DNA from: an uncultured Pseudomonadota bacterium
GTDB taxonomy: Bacteria; Bdellovibrionota_B; Oligoflexia; Oligoflexales; CAIYRB01
NCBI GenBank assembly: GCA_903915625.1
Contig: CAIWTN010000124.1
Coordinates: 1 to 46,689, forward strand
Length of the DNA: 46,689 bases
Direction of reading: 5' to 3'
Position numbers and translations under genes: made by a program. A model generated the notes under the pieces. It was not told the origin of the DNA. It did no database searches and saw nothing but the letters and a program-made list of their open reading frames with translations. Shown one piece after another: positions 15,864 through 25,078 of this stretch (the stretch's first letter is position 1; each line of letters opens with the position of its first letter).

Positions 15864-17549
15864 CTAGACACCATCCGTGACGCAACCCTCTGACGCAGAG
15901 CTAACTGTCCGTAGATACTTATAAAGAACGCCTCTGGTGGCTTTCGCCGGTGGCGCTTGCCACTGACTGAGTCTGGCAGCCGCCTCTGTGTCTGTTACGT
16001 CCCAGTTAATCGTTAATGAGTCAGCATCTATGGTGATGCGGTCCCCATCTTTCACCAGTGCGATTGGTCCGCCTACCTGAGCTTCCGGACAGATGTGTCC
16101 GACGATAAATCCGTGCGATCCACCAGAGAAACGTCCATCGGTCAGCAGTGCTACGTCCCTGTGTAGGCCTGCTCCGACGATTGCCGATGTGGGTGTTAGC
16201 ATCTCTGGCATACCGGGGCCGCCCTTGGGTCCCTCATAGCGGATGATGATGACGTCGCCCTTTTTGATTTGACCGTCAGCGAGAGCCGCAAGCATCGCCT
16301 CTTCAGCATCGAAGACTCGGGCGAGGCCAGTAAATGATCGTCCCTCTTTACCGGTGATTTTGGCTACAGATCCCTCGGGCGCTAAATTACCGCGCAGGAT
16401 TTTGATGTGCCCTTGATCAGCTAGCGGTTGGTCCAAGCTGGCAATGATCGGCTGTCCGTTAGTCAGGCCTGGCAGTTCGGCTAGGTTTTCCGCCAAAGTT
16501 TTACCCGTGACCGTTAAAATGTCCCCGTGGACTAGTCCATGAGCGAGCAATAATTTTAGGACTGCTGGAGTGCCCCCGACTGCGTCTAAATCAGTCATGA
16601 CATAGGTGCCACTGGGTTTTAAGTCGGCTAGGTACGGCACTTCTGCGCTGATTCTGGCGAAGTCGCTCAGAGTTAAAGGCACATCTACGGCTTTAGCCAT
16701 TGCCAAAAGATGGAGCACGGCATTGGTCGAGCCACCTAGCGCCATGGTGATAGCGATAGCATTTTCAAAGGCCTTAAAGGTCATGATGTCGCGCGGCCTA
16801 ATGCCACGCTCGAGCAAATGACGAATCGCCGCACCGGCCTTTTGGCATTCCTCTAGCTTGCGTGGGTCCGCTGCGGGAGTGGACGAAGAATACGGTAGGG
16901 TCATCCCCATCGCCTCAATGGCCGAGGCCATGGTATTGGCCGTGTACATGCCACCGCAGGCACCCTTGCCTGGGCAACTGTGACGCACGATAGAGGCTCT
17001 CTCAGCTTCATCAATGGCGCCGCTGAGAGACTGTCCGTAGCTCTGAAATGCTGAAACTACGTCAAGGCGTTCCCCGGAACGCCTCGACCCAGGAGCTGTG
17101 GATCCTCCGTAAATCATTAAGCCGGGTCGATTGAGTCGGCCGAGAGCCATCATGGCACCTGGCATATTTTTGTCGCAGCCCGGGATCGCAATGCAGGCGT
17201 CGTACCACTGCGCACTCATCACTGTTTCTATCGAGTCGGCAATCAAATCACGTGATGGCAGCGAGTAACTCATGCCATCTGTGCCCATCGATATACCGTC
17301 GCTCACTCCGATAGTATAAAAACGCTGTCCAACCAATCCCGATGCTGCGACTGCTGTTTTCGTTGTGCTAGCAAGGTCGCCAAGGTGCATATTACACGGG
17401 TTACCATCAAACCAGTTCGCGACGATTCCTACCTGAGCTTTGGCCATGTCGGCAGGCTTTAGGCCCGTTGCGTAAAGCATAGCCTGCGCTGCACCATGCG
17501 CCTTGTCTTGAGTGATCTTGCGACTAAATGTGTTGATAGCGTCGTTCAC
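15864..17549 (-). CDS. ilvD: Dihydroxy-acid dehydratase
   Basis: Third common step of isoleucine and valine synthesis: removes water from dihydroxy acids to give 2-keto acids. About 561 residues. Iron-sulfur and metal ligands are seen in [17 protein letters not shown] and [16 protein letters not shown]. The N-terminal sequence ([16 protein letters not shown]) is of the short fungal/plant-like IlvD type, not the E. coli type. I start at a GTG at 17549 with AAGGA seven bases upstream; a TTG at 17585 would overlap ilvC by 17 bp and add 12 residues. It is the last gene of the ilvEBNCD unit. Confidence 0.95.
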   Translation of the reverse strand: MNDAINTFSRKITQDKAHGAAQAMLYATGLKPADMAKAQVGIVANWFDGNPCNMHLGDLASTTKTAVAASGLVGQRFYTIGVSDGISMGTDGMSYSLPSRDLIADSIETVMSAQWYDACIAIPGCDKNMPGAMMALGRLNRPGLMIYGGSTAPGSRRSGERLDVVSAFQSYGQSLSGAIDEAERASIVRHSCPGKGACGGMYTANTMASAIEAMGMTLPYSSSTPAADPRKLEECQKAGAAIRHLLERGIRPRDIMTFKAFENAIAITMALGGSTNAVLHLLAMAKAVDVPLTLSDFARISAEVPYLADLKPSGTYVMTDLDAVGGTPAVLKLLLAHGLVHGDILTVTGKTLAENLAELPGLTNGQPIIASLDQPLADQGHIKILRGNLAPEGSVAKITGKEGRSFTGLARVFDAEEAMLAALADGQIKKGDVIIIRYEGPKGGPGMPEMLTPTSAIVGAGLHRDVALLTDGRFSGGSHGFIVGHICPEAQVGGPIALVKDGDRITIDADSLTINWDVTDTEAAARLSQWQAPPAKATRGVLYKYLRTVSSASEGCVTDGV

Positions 17550-17568
17550 GTTGGCGTCCTTGATGTGA

Positions 17569-18579
17569 CTATTGTGGCTTAGCAAAACTCATGCGAGATC
17601 TGAGCTCGCGACCTACCTCTTCCATCCCATGAGTCTTTGCCGCTTCCCGCAGGCGCTTAAATTGCTGACCACCACTCTGATGCTCGCTCAACCAGTCATT
17701 GGCAAAGTCGCCGCGCTTGATGCGATCTAGAACGCCTTGCATTTTTTCTCGCACACTGGCGTCGATTAATTTTGGTCCTACCGTGTAGTCACCGAATTCA
17801 GCCGTGTTAGAGATCGAGGAGCGCATATAAGAGAGGCCGCCTTCATAGATCAAGTCGACGATCAACTTCATCTCGTGAAGGCATTCAAAATAAGCCATCA
17901 CTGGGCTGTAGCCATTTTCTACCAGGGTCTCAAAACCTAATTGAATTAGGCTGGTGAGTCCCCCGCAAAGTACCGCTTGCTCGCCAAACAAGTCGGTTTC
18001 TGTCTCTTCTTTGAACGTCGTACGGAACACGCCAGCTCTGGCGCCACCGATAGCCTTCGCATATGAGAGCGCTAGAAGCAGAGTATCTGGCGAATCTTCG
18101 TTTAAAGTCGCAACAAGACAAGGCACGCCTTTACCTTGGGTGAATTGCCGGCGAACCATGTGGCCAGGCCCCTTTGGAGCCACTAAAAATACCTCGACAC
18201 CTGCCGGCGGCTTGATTTTGCCGAAATGGAAATTAAAACCGTGGGCGCAGACTAAGTAATTACCCGGCTTGAGATTCGGCGCAACGTCCTCTGAATAAAC
18301 AGTTGCTGCTACCTCGTCCGGGACGAGCAGCATTACGACGTCGGCAACCGCTGTTGCCTCAGCCGGCGTCATAACTTTCAGTCCCTCTGTCTCGGCCTTA
18401 GCGCGTGATGCACTGGTTTGCGGTAAGCCGACTACGACATCGACCTCGCTATCGCGCAGATTGAGTGCGTGGGCATGTCCTTGACTACCGTAGCCAATAA
18501 TCGCTACCTTCTTGCCGCGGATCCATTGCAAATCAGCGTCTTGTTCATAATAGACGTGGAAGGTGTTGGTGCCGCTCAT
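17569..18579 (-). CDS. ilvC: Ketol-acid reductoisomerase (class I)
   Basis: Converts acetolactate or acetohydroxybutyrate to dihydroxy acids with NADPH and magnesium. At 336 residues it is the short class I form. The dinucleotide site is [16 protein letters not shown] (residues 29-44) and the metal site [12 protein letters not shown] follows near 190. The ATG overlaps the ilvN stop as ATGA, and AAGGGAG lies five bases upstream, so it is translationally coupled to ilvN. ilvD follows after a short gap. Confidence 0.97.
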   Translation of the reverse strand: MSGTNTFHVYYEQDADLQWIRGKKVAIIGYGSQGHAHALNLRDSEVDVVVGLPQTSASRAKAETEGLKVMTPAEATAVADVVMLLVPDEVAATVYSEDVAPNLKPGNYLVCAHGFNFHFGKIKPPAGVEVFLVAPKGPGHMVRRQFTQGKGVPCLVATLNEDSPDTLLLALSYAKAIGGARAGVFRTTFKEETETDLFGEQAVLCGGLTSLIQLGFETLVENGYSPVMAYFECLHEMKLIVDLIYEGGLSYMRSSISNTAEFGDYTVGPKLIDASVREKMQGVLDRIKRGDFANDWLSEHQSGGQQFKRLREAAKTHGMEEVGRELRSRMSFAKPQ

Positions 18580-18983
18580 AGTTGCTCCCTTACAGATGTT
18601 GAGTAACTTGCTTTTGTCCTGGAAGTAAATTTCACATGCCCATTGCTGTCGCTACGTACGACGCTAGTTGCTACCGAGTAAACATCGACTAGCTTCCGAA
18701 GGTCATGGACCACGGCGCGCAGCTGCTCATCATTGCCTTCAAACTCCAGGCTGACTTCAGAGATACCGACCGCGTCACCATCGCGTAGATTAAATGCGGC
18801 AATGTCTAATCCGCGCCGCGAAAATATCAGTGCGATCCGCGCAATGATACCTAGCTCCCGGATGACGATCATGGTCAGACCATATCTCTCACTCCGGACG
18901 TTGAGAAATGTTGGCATGCGATTAAGTCCACTGAGTGTGGCGCCGTCATCAAGTATGTCGCTAAGGCGGCGTAGCGTTGTCAT
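18576..18983 (-). CDS. ilvN: Acetolactate synthase small (regulatory) subunit
   Basis: A 135-residue ACT-domain subunit that activates the large subunit and gives feedback control by valine. The ACT region spans RYGLTMIVIRELGIIARIAL to about residue 105. It is shorter than the usual 160-residue IlvH/IlvN, lacking much of the C-terminal domain, like IlvN/IlvM forms. Start lies one base after the ilvB stop (TGAGATG), and its end overlaps ilvC by 4 bp. Identity is firm from context; the degree of feedback control is not evident. Confidence 0.9.
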   Translation of the reverse strand: MTTLRRLSDILDDGATLSGLNRMPTFLNVRSERYGLTMIVIRELGIIARIALIFSRRGLDIAAFNLRDGDAVGISEVSLEFEGNDEQLRAVVHDLRKLVDVYSVATSVVRSDSNGHVKFTSRTKASYSTSVREQL

Positions 18984-18984
18984 C

Positions 18985-20766
18985 TCAGGTACTCCCAGTT
19001 GGCATAGGTAAGGCAGTTTTTGGATGTGAGAGAACTATATCTTTGGCAGCTTTTCCTGCTGGAATCATCGGCCATACATTGTCTTCGTTAACTACGCGGG
19101 CGTGAATTAGGCAGGGTCCGTCTTGGTAGTTAAGTGCGGCGCTGATAACTTCGGGAAGCAGCGCCGGTTGATCTACATAAAAACCCTTGATGCCGTAGGC
19201 TCCTGCCAGAGCGACAAAGTCTGGGTTTCCGTGCAGGGAAACGCTACTAAGGCGGTTTTGATAAAAGAGTTCCTGCCACTGCCGGACCATTCCCAAACAC
19301 TGATTGTCGACCACCACGATCTTGATCGGTAGCTGCTGAATGGCTGCTGTGGCTAATTCCGCCTGGACCATTTGAAAGCCACCATCGCCTACCACGGCGA
19401 TGACGGTAGCATCAGGTCTCGCCAGTTGGGCTCCGATGGCTGCGGGTAGGCCAAAACCCATCGTGCCAGCACCTCCCGAGGAGAGCCAGTTACGTGGGCT
19501 TTTTGTGGGCATGAACTGTGCTGCCCACATCTGGTGTTGACCGACGTCTGTAGTGACCACGGAGTCACGTGGCGCCAGTTCATGTAGGCACTCTAACAAC
19601 TGCGCCGCTCGCAGATCCTTTGGCACCTCGCCATGATCTTCCTCAATAACCCCCTCAATAATATCCCCGGCATGACCACTGACTAAGGGGTGACGTCGAC
19701 GGTAGTCATTCAATTCATGTAGCCATTCTTCGCTCGATAATTTGCCTACGTGTTTGAGAATCTCCTCAACTGCCAACTTTGCATCGGCATTAACCGCAGC
19801 GTCGGGCGTGACGACTCGTCCAATTTCCGCTGGATCGATATCGATGTGGAGTTTCTTAGCGAGCGGACAGAAATGATCGTTGCAGCCATTGATCCGGTCA
19901 TCAAAGCGACTGCCGATCGATAAGATGAGGTCACAGCGGGTGGTTGCATAATTGGCGTAAGCTGTTCCGTGCATGCCAAGCATGCCTAGAGCAAGAGGGT
20001 GTTCTTCTGGAAACGCTCCTTTGCCGAGTAGCGTGTTAGTGACGGGACTGCCTAGGGTTTCAGCTAGAGTCCTAACCGCGTCTGAAGCTCCTGCGATGAT
20101 AGCGCCATGTCCCGCGAGTATAAGTGGGCGCTTACTGCTCATGATCATGTGTGCCATGTCTTCACAGGCATTTACTTGCAACGAGCTTAAGCGCAAGGCG
20201 CCAACTCCGCTGCTCTTAGTGTCAAGGCGCGCGAGCTGGGAATCGTCGACCGCATATTCTGTTTTTTGCGCCGAAATATCTTTGGGTAGGTCTAAGAGCA
20301 CGGGCCCTGGACGGCCGCTCATCGCTAAAACATGTGCGCGACGCACAGCAGGTACAATGTCCTGAACGCTAAGAATGAGTTGGTTGTGTTTGACTAGTGG
20401 CAAGGTGACGCCGAAAACATCAGCCTCTTGAAACGCATCCTTGCCGAGATTGCCGCTGTTGGTTTGGCCGGAAATCACAAGAATCGGCACGGAATCCATC
20501 TTTGCTGTCAGTAGGCCCGTGACTGTGTTTAGCGCGCCAGGACCGCTGGTTACCAGCACTACGCCCAACCGTCCGGAGGCGCGTGCATAACCGTCAGCCA
20601 TGTGAGTGGCGCCTTGTTCGTGGCGTGTCAGTACCAATTCGATGGAGGAATCATATAATGCATCAAAAATATTGATGGCAGCCCCGCCTGGGTAGCCAAA
20701 GATATGTTTGACTCCAAGGCGTTCTAATTCCTTGATCAAGATTTGTGCGCCACTTAATTGTTGCAT
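18985..20766 (-). CDS. ilvB: Acetolactate synthase large (catalytic) subunit
   Basis: A 593-residue thiamine diphosphate enzyme making acetolactate or acetohydroxybutyrate from pyruvate and 2-ketobutyrate. The activating Glu is in TRHEQGATHMADGYARASG (residues 46-64), the FAD/central domain follows, and the ThDP/Mg motif runs from VVGDGGFQM to the Asn of VVDNQCLGM. The run GRPGPVLLDLPKDI is typical of true AHAS rather than catabolic ALS. ATG with GGAAG four bases upstream. It lies about 50 bp after ilvE and abuts ilvN. Confidence 0.96.
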   Translation of the reverse strand: MQQLSGAQILIKELERLGVKHIFGYPGGAAINIFDALYDSSIELVLTRHEQGATHMADGYARASGRLGVVLVTSGPGALNTVTGLLTAKMDSVPILVISGQTNSGNLGKDAFQEADVFGVTLPLVKHNQLILSVQDIVPAVRRAHVLAMSGRPGPVLLDLPKDISAQKTEYAVDDSQLARLDTKSSGVGALRLSSLQVNACEDMAHMIMSSKRPLILAGHGAIIAGASDAVRTLAETLGSPVTNTLLGKGAFPEEHPLALGMLGMHGTAYANYATTRCDLILSIGSRFDDRINGCNDHFCPLAKKLHIDIDPAEIGRVVTPDAAVNADAKLAVEEILKHVGKLSSEEWLHELNDYRRRHPLVSGHAGDIIEGVIEEDHGEVPKDLRAAQLLECLHELAPRDSVVTTDVGQHQMWAAQFMPTKSPRNWLSSGGAGTMGFGLPAAIGAQLARPDATVIAVVGDGGFQMVQAELATAAIQQLPIKIVVVDNQCLGMVRQWQELFYQNRLSSVSLHGNPDFVALAGAYGIKGFYVDQPALLPEVISAALNYQDGPCLIHARVVNEDNVWPMIPAGKAAKDIVLSHPKTALPMPTGST

Positions 20767-20816
20767 AACTCTTCCAATTAGCTAATCCGATTAAAACTGG
20801 CTCAAAGTGCGAAAAC

Positions 20817-21911
20817 TTAATTTGAGCTGACGGGACATAGCCAATCTCCGGGTCCTGCTTTCTCGCCAGTTTGGACGGCGATCAGATAGTTACGTAGCTT
20901 GAGGCTTATTGAGTCTACGGGTTTTAGGCTAGGTAGGTCGTATACAGTGCCATCTTGTTCTGCCAGTGCATGCACCGGCGAAACAACGGCGGCGGTACCG
21001 CAGGCAAATAGCTCAAGGCAATGGCCGCTTTTAATTGCGGCGATAAGGTCATTAATGTGTATAGGTGCCTCTTTCACGCCGATATCCATCGTGCCGGCGA
21101 TCTGCATCACGCAGTCGCGCGTGATGCCCCCCAAGATTGTGTCGCTGAGTGGAGGTGTCCAGAGTTCGCCGTCGACCAGTGCGAAGAAATTCATCCCGGA
21201 GAATTCCTCAACATAGGTCTTTTGAACGGCATCAAGCCACAGCGTCTGCTGACAACCTAGGCGCGCTGCTTTTATATCGGCACGAATGGCAGCACCGTAA
21301 TTTCCAGCCACTTTATAAGCACCTGTGCCGCCAGGCGCTGCGCGGCAGTCTTGGCGCTCGATAAGAGCGGTAACCTTGGAAGAAGAAAAATAAGCTCCCG
21401 AGGGACTGGCGATCACTAGGAAGGTATATTTAGTTGCTGGTTTGAGACTTAAACCCGTATCTGTCGCTAACATCAGCGGGCGTAGGTAGAGAGATTCGTC
21501 GCGCCCGCGTGGTATCAGGGGTTGGAGGTGATAAACTAAGCTTTCCAAAGCTTGCATAAATAGAGCTTCTGGAAGTTCAGGCATGGCCATGCGCGCCGCT
21601 GATTCATTCAGACGACGCAGGTTCAGAAGGGGGCGAAAGAGTGCGCCGCGACCATCTGCGAGAGCGTATGCCTTCATCCCTTCAAAAATTTGTTGACCAT
21701 AGTGTAGCGATTTACACGCTGGATCGAGTGTTAGTGGCTGATAAGCCTTAAGCTCTACATGTGACCAATGACCGTCACTGTAATCGGCCTTGGCCATGAT
21801 TGGTGCCATGACACTGCCGAAGCCAAGGGGGCTGGGCGGCGTAAATCTATCAACAGCATGTTGAAGATCTGTGGTCAGAGGCAAGATGGGGGATTTTGCA
21901 GTTAGGTTCAT
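20817..21911 (-). CDS. ilvE: Branched-chain amino acid aminotransferase
   Basis: A 364-residue class IV PLP aminotransferase, the final step for Ile, Val and Leu. PLP Lys is in TGAYKVAGNYGAA, and VEEFSGMNFFAL and GGITRDCVMQIA are BCAT signatures. Length and sequence are of the longer eukaryote-like type (IlvE_II). I choose the ATG at 21911. A longer frame to 21980 would run through the terminator hairpin of the leader region and add 23 residues of unlikely sequence. First structural gene after the attenuator, so its transcription and that of ilvBNCD should respond to charged tRNA-Ile. Confidence 0.95.
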   Translation of the reverse strand: MNLTAKSPILPLTTDLQHAVDRFTPPSPLGFGSVMAPIMAKADYSDGHWSHVELKAYQPLTLDPACKSLHYGQQIFEGMKAYALADGRGALFRPLLNLRRLNESAARMAMPELPEALFMQALESLVYHLQPLIPRGRDESLYLRPLMLATDTGLSLKPATKYTFLVIASPSGAYFSSSKVTALIERQDCRAAPGGTGAYKVAGNYGAAIRADIKAARLGCQQTLWLDAVQKTYVEEFSGMNFFALVDGELWTPPLSDTILGGITRDCVMQIAGTMDIGVKEAPIHINDLIAAIKSGHCLELFACGTAAVVSPVHALAEQDGTVYDLPSLKPVDSISLKLRNYLIAVQTGEKAGPGDWLCPVSSN

Positions 21912-21938
21912 TTGGGTCACCAGAAAAAACTTGTCTTT

Positions 21939-21975
21939 AAAAATCAAAACCCCGGGTCCTTTGTGGGATCCGGGG
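21939..21975 (-). terminator. Attenuator terminator before ilvE
   Basis: On the minus strand CCCCGGATCC (21975-21966), a 6-nt loop and GGACCCGGGG (21959-21950) form a 10-bp stem with one mismatch, followed by TTTTGATTTTT. It lies between the leader peptide and ilvE, so it ends transcription before any structural gene when formed. Its 5' arm can instead pair with GGGACCGG at 22017-22010 (eight pairs, one bulged A), a candidate antiterminator. Confidence 0.85.
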
Positions 21976-22003
21976 TGCATTTGCGAGCTTTGATTATGCG
22001 CGC

Positions 22004-22069
22004 CTAAGTCCGGTCCCGTCTAAGGATCGTCGCAATAATCGAAATAATAATAATGTTGGATGCTATCAT
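22004..22069 (-). CDS. ilv operon leader peptide (attenuation)
   Basis: A 21-codon reading frame beginning MIASNIIIISIIATIL and ending in RRDRT. It contains eight Ile codons (ATA once, ATT six times, ATC once) and one Leu codon in the first 16 codons, including four ATT in a row at 22054-22043. It stands 29 bases ahead of the terminator stem before ilvE. The candidate antiterminator arm (22017-22010) overlaps its last sense codons, so a ribosome that reaches the TAG would cover it and allow termination, while one stalled on Ile codons would leave it free. The ribosome binding site is weak; an in-frame GTG further upstream is possible. This is the classical ilv/leu attenuation layout. Confidence 0.85.
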   Translation of the reverse strand: MIASNIIIISIIATILRRDRT

Positions 22070-22138
22070 TTGTGTCGTACCGAATAGGTCATAACTAACT
22101 GAAATTAAAAACGCGGCAATCACTGGAACTTAACCGTG

Positions 22139-22175
22139 AAAAAAGCCGTCGTTCAGGCGGGGTGGAACCTACCCC
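22139..22175 (-). terminator. Possible terminator after ilvA
   Basis: On the minus strand a GGGGT/ACCCC hairpin (22175-22159), a short GCC/GGC stem and then six T (22144-22139) follow the ilvA stop by 50 bp. The stem nearest the T run is only 3 bp, so termination may be partial. If real, ilvEBNCD has its own promoter between here and the leader; I could not identify that promoter convincingly. Confidence 0.35.
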
Positions 22176-22226
22176 GACACTGCAAGGGAATGCAACCGTA
22201 AATTAGCCAAAATATGATCGGAATCA

Positions 22227-23747
22227 TCAAAGTAGCAGTTTATACGCGGCATTTAGAGTCTCGCGGCGAAATGGATAGCCGATTTTTTGTAAGTGCAATT
22301 CGAAGTCAGCGCGCTCTGAGCTCGTGACTTCAAATGCAATCAAAACTCGTCCGTAATCCGCGCCATGAGAGCGATAATGAAATAGCGATATATTCCAGCA
22401 ATCACTGATGACCGCGAGAAAATCCGCTAATGCCCCGGGACGCTCCGGGAACACAAAACTATAGAGCTCCTCGTCAAGAGCCTTCGGAGCTCTGCCCCCA
22501 ACCATGTGCCTGACGTGCTCTTTTGCTAGATCATTTTCCGTCAGGTCCTCAAAGACGTAGCCTCGCTCCTGCAATTTAAATGCGAATGTTTCATGATCGC
22601 GTACATCATGAATGCTAAGGCCCAGAAGTATGTAAGCATCTTTCGTTCCGTTGGTTCGGTAGTTGAACTCGGTGATGCTCTTGTTGCCCAAGATGTCGCT
22701 GCAAAAGTCTTTCAGACTGCCTGGCTGTTCGTTAATCCGCACCGCAAAAAGGCACTCACGACCCGCTCCTGTCATTGCCCGTTCGGCGACGAATTGCAGG
22801 CGCTGGAAGTTCATGTTGGCACCTGAGTTGATCGTCACCACATTGAGTCCGGTGGACTGCGTCGCTTTTAGGAAAGCTTTGGCGCCTGCCCACGACAAGG
22901 CTCCTGCTGGTTCGACGATGGTGCGCGTTTCCCTGTAGATATCATGGATCGCTGAGCAGATTTCGTCGGTGGATACCTGAACAAAATCGTCTACTAGGTC
23001 CTGACTGATTTTAAATGGGTTTGCGCCCACTTGTTTAACCGCCACTCCATCTGCGAACACTCCGACATGCGGTAAAATAATGCGGTCTTTGGCTGCGATC
23101 GATTTAGCCATCGCATCGCTATCGTGAGGTTCAACGCCGTAAATTTTGACCTTAGGCGCTAAGTTTTTGACATATGCGGCAATTCCAGCCAGGAGTCCGC
23201 CCCCGCCGACTGGCACAAAGATCGCATCAACTTGCGGACAATCCTCGATGATTTCCTTACCGACGGTGCCCTGACCAGCGATGACTAAGGGATCATCGAA
23301 GGGATGCACCATGCAGGCGCCCGTTGATTCAACTAAGGATAAGCAGTGATCGTAGGCTTGAGAGTAGTGGTCACCAGCTAGTATAATTTGAGCTCCGTAT
23401 CGAGCAACCGCCCGAACCTTGATGTCTGGGGTCGTGGTCGGCATCACCACCCAGGCTGGAATCTTTAAGCGTTGGGCCGAAAGCGCGACCCCTTGTCCGT
23501 GGTTACCGGCCGAAGCACAGATCACGCCTCGGTGCCGTTGCTCCTCCGAGAGGTGCGCGATCCGATTATAAGCGCCGCGAATCTTGAAGGAGAAGATTGG
23601 CTGAAGATCTTCGCGTTTAATGAATATATTGCTCAGAGAATCGGCAGAAAGGTAAGGCGCAGACTCCAGTGGAGTCCGCTTGGCCACATCGTAAACTCTT
23701 GCTTTTAGTATATCTTTGAACAAATTTGCGCCGTGAAATCGTGGCAA
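22227..23747 (-). CDS. ilvA: Biosynthetic threonine ammonia-lyase (threonine deaminase)
   Basis: Converts threonine to 2-ketobutyrate, the committed step of isoleucine synthesis. 506 residues, close to the 514 of E. coli IlvA. PLP Lys lies in QPIFSFKIRGAYN (residues 49-61) and the phosphate loop in SAGNHGQGVALSA and VGGGGLLAG. Two C-terminal ACT-like regulatory domains (from about 330, ECLFAVRINEQPGSL, and 425, LYSFVFPERPGALADFL) mark the allosteric, isoleucine-inhibited form. The start is a TTG; an in-frame stop eight codons upstream excludes a longer frame, and a second TTG at 23723 is the other option. First gene of the ilv block on this strand. Confidence 0.95.
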   Translation of the reverse strand: MPRFHGANLFKDILKARVYDVAKRTPLESAPYLSADSLSNIFIKREDLQPIFSFKIRGAYNRIAHLSEEQRHRGVICASAGNHGQGVALSAQRLKIPAWVVMPTTTPDIKVRAVARYGAQIILAGDHYSQAYDHCLSLVESTGACMVHPFDDPLVIAGQGTVGKEIIEDCPQVDAIFVPVGGGGLLAGIAAYVKNLAPKVKIYGVEPHDSDAMAKSIAAKDRIILPHVGVFADGVAVKQVGANPFKISQDLVDDFVQVSTDEICSAIHDIYRETRTIVEPAGALSWAGAKAFLKATQSTGLNVVTINSGANMNFQRLQFVAERAMTGAGRECLFAVRINEQPGSLKDFCSDILGNKSITEFNYRTNGTKDAYILLGLSIHDVRDHETFAFKLQERGYVFEDLTENDLAKEHVRHMVGGRAPKALDEELYSFVFPERPGALADFLAVISDCWNISLFHYRSHGADYGRVLIAFEVTSSERADFELHLQKIGYPFRRETLNAAYKLLL

Positions 23748-23767
23748 TTCAGAACTGAGTCAACCTT

Positions 23768-23878
23768 TTAACGGAGTATCGGTACCAGCGCGATTACTAA
23801 CCCAAAAATACCGGAATACCAAGTGTCTGCGTCTGTATGTCCTAAAAATGCGCCTAAGGTCTCAATATTAAAAGCCAT
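23768..23878 (-). CDS. Small 36-residue ORF upstream of ilvA
   Basis: An ATG with AAAGG seven bases upstream opens a 36-residue frame beginning MAFNIETLGAFLG and ending with a hydrophobic stretch YSGIFGLVIALVPILR. It stops 20 bp before the ilvA start. It could be a small membrane protein, or a leader whose translation affects ilvA: it has four Ile, five Leu and two Val codons, but these are scattered and no terminator hairpin lies between it and ilvA, so attenuation is not supported. Too short for confident family assignment. Confidence 0.5.
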   Translation of the reverse strand: MAFNIETLGAFLGHTDADTWYSGIFGLVIALVPILR

Positions 23879-23933
23879 GGCGCTACCTTTAGGGGAGATT
23901 TCGCTGCGCTAAGATTTGGTGTTCAGCAGAATT

Positions 23934-23962
23934 AAAAAAGGCGCCCAAAACGGCGCCTTTAA
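23934..23962 (-). terminator. Terminator after the SGNH hydrolase gene
   Basis: AAAGGCGCC (23960-23952 on the minus strand), a 6-nt loop and GGCGCCTTT with six T in total (23945-23934) form a 9-bp perfect stem that ends in a T run, 21 bases after the gene's stop. The hairpin is symmetric but genes in reach use the minus strand. Confidence 0.85.
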
Positions 23963-23981
23963 TTATTCTTGCTTCGTTCGA

Positions 23982-25043
23982 TTACAAAAGTGGCGCGACG
24001 ACATCCCACATATGATGGCCGATTGCCTCTTGGATGGTCACGTCTGGGTGGATGCAGTCAGCGGCAATGTGTTCAGCAGCACTGCCATCATCTTCGCCAG
24101 GCGCCACATAAACTGCTTGTCCTTTGAAGTTTGGATATACAGTTTGATCGTGGTTCATTAGGCGAATCTCGTTGGCTAAGACGTCGCGAAGAGCGGCGAT
24201 CCGCCGGCGCGCTGCATCGATGTTTTCTTGTGGAGCGCCTGGGAATACGCCCGTGTCGTTAGCAAATCGCACTATTTTGTAAAGCTGCGTACAGGTGATT
24301 GGGCCATTAGGCGAGTGCGGCACAGCCACGCGGTCTGGATGAGTTAACAATGCAATCGGGTCACCAAGTCCGGTGACTACAATCTTGCTGTAAGGCGATA
24401 GGGCCGTCAGGCGCTGGTAAAAACCGCGAACACTTTCAGCGTAGGACTCCGGGGTCCGATTATCCATAAAGTCCATTCCGTTGAAGTTGACGATGATCAA
24501 CTCAGGCTTTTTATGGAAGGGATTGCGCTTGAAAAATGCCTCAAACTTTTCCAGATAGAGATGGCCAAAGTGATAAGATCCCGCCATTTGGGCGCCGTTG
24601 TAAACTTTGGGTTCGAAGCCAGTAGTCTGCTTAATCAGAACTGGTAGTGAGTAACTTTGGGTGCCCAAGTATGGTGACAGGCGAATGCGCGCCATATTGC
24701 CAAAAAGTTTGGTCAAGAGCTGATGCTGTTGTTCGTCGGTTGGATTTGGGTTGAGCTTGCCAATGGTGGCACCATAAACGGTGGCAGCAGCAATCGAACC
24801 AAGGAAGTCAGCGTAGAACCTAGGACCTGGGTTGCCAAGCTTGGCATCAGCCATGGTTGCCATCGAGACGCTGTCACCAAATAAGGCTAAAAACAGCGGG
24901 CCGCTCTGGTTGTCAACTGCGACCGTATCTTCTGGAGAGACAATGAAACTAGGTACCGTCTCCAGGGCCGAGGTGTCTGCAGCGCGCACGGCTGTGCTGG
25001 CACTGAGTAACATCGTAGCGGCGATCACTCGTGAGAAAATCAT
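23982..25043 (-). CDS. Exported SGNH/GDSL-type hydrolase
   Basis: A 353-residue exported protein (signal peptide ending VRAAD). Block I is LFGDSVSMA with the nucleophile Ser58; NFNGMDFMD serves as block III-like loop; DCIHPD near the end supplies D329 and H332. Family members are esterases or acyl hydrolases; the substrate is unknown. GAGG precedes the ATG by eight bases. It lies 35 bp after the glycosyltransferase gene, so a two-gene unit is likely. A clear paralogue occurs at 39688-40731, sharing SLP..I, GMDF and DCxHP motifs over the full length. Confidence 0.78.
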   Translation of the reverse strand: MIFSRVIAATMLLSASTAVRAADTSALETVPSFIVSPEDTVAVDNQSGPLFLALFGDSVSMATMADAKLGNPGPRFYADFLGSIAAATVYGATIGKLNPNPTDEQQHQLLTKLFGNMARIRLSPYLGTQSYSLPVLIKQTTGFEPKVYNGAQMAGSYHFGHLYLEKFEAFFKRNPFHKKPELIIVNFNGMDFMDNRTPESYAESVRGFYQRLTALSPYSKIVVTGLGDPIALLTHPDRVAVPHSPNGPITCTQLYKIVRFANDTGVFPGAPQENIDAARRRIAALRDVLANEIRLMNHDQTVYPNFKGQAVYVAPGEDDGSAAEHIAADCIHPDVTIQEAIGHHMWDVVAPLL

Positions 25044-25078
25044 GGGTTAGTCCTCAAGGGTTAAAAACTGGTTTAGTA

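Noticed and set aside
21912-21980. Longer ilvE start
   Set aside because: It would be encoded by the attenuator hairpin and is not like BCAT N-termini.
22159-22175. T-box-like GGTGGAACC on the plus strand
   Set aside because: It resembles the T-box core, but no gene follows on the plus strand and the ilv genes use the minus strand; the sequence is part of a hairpin after ilvA.
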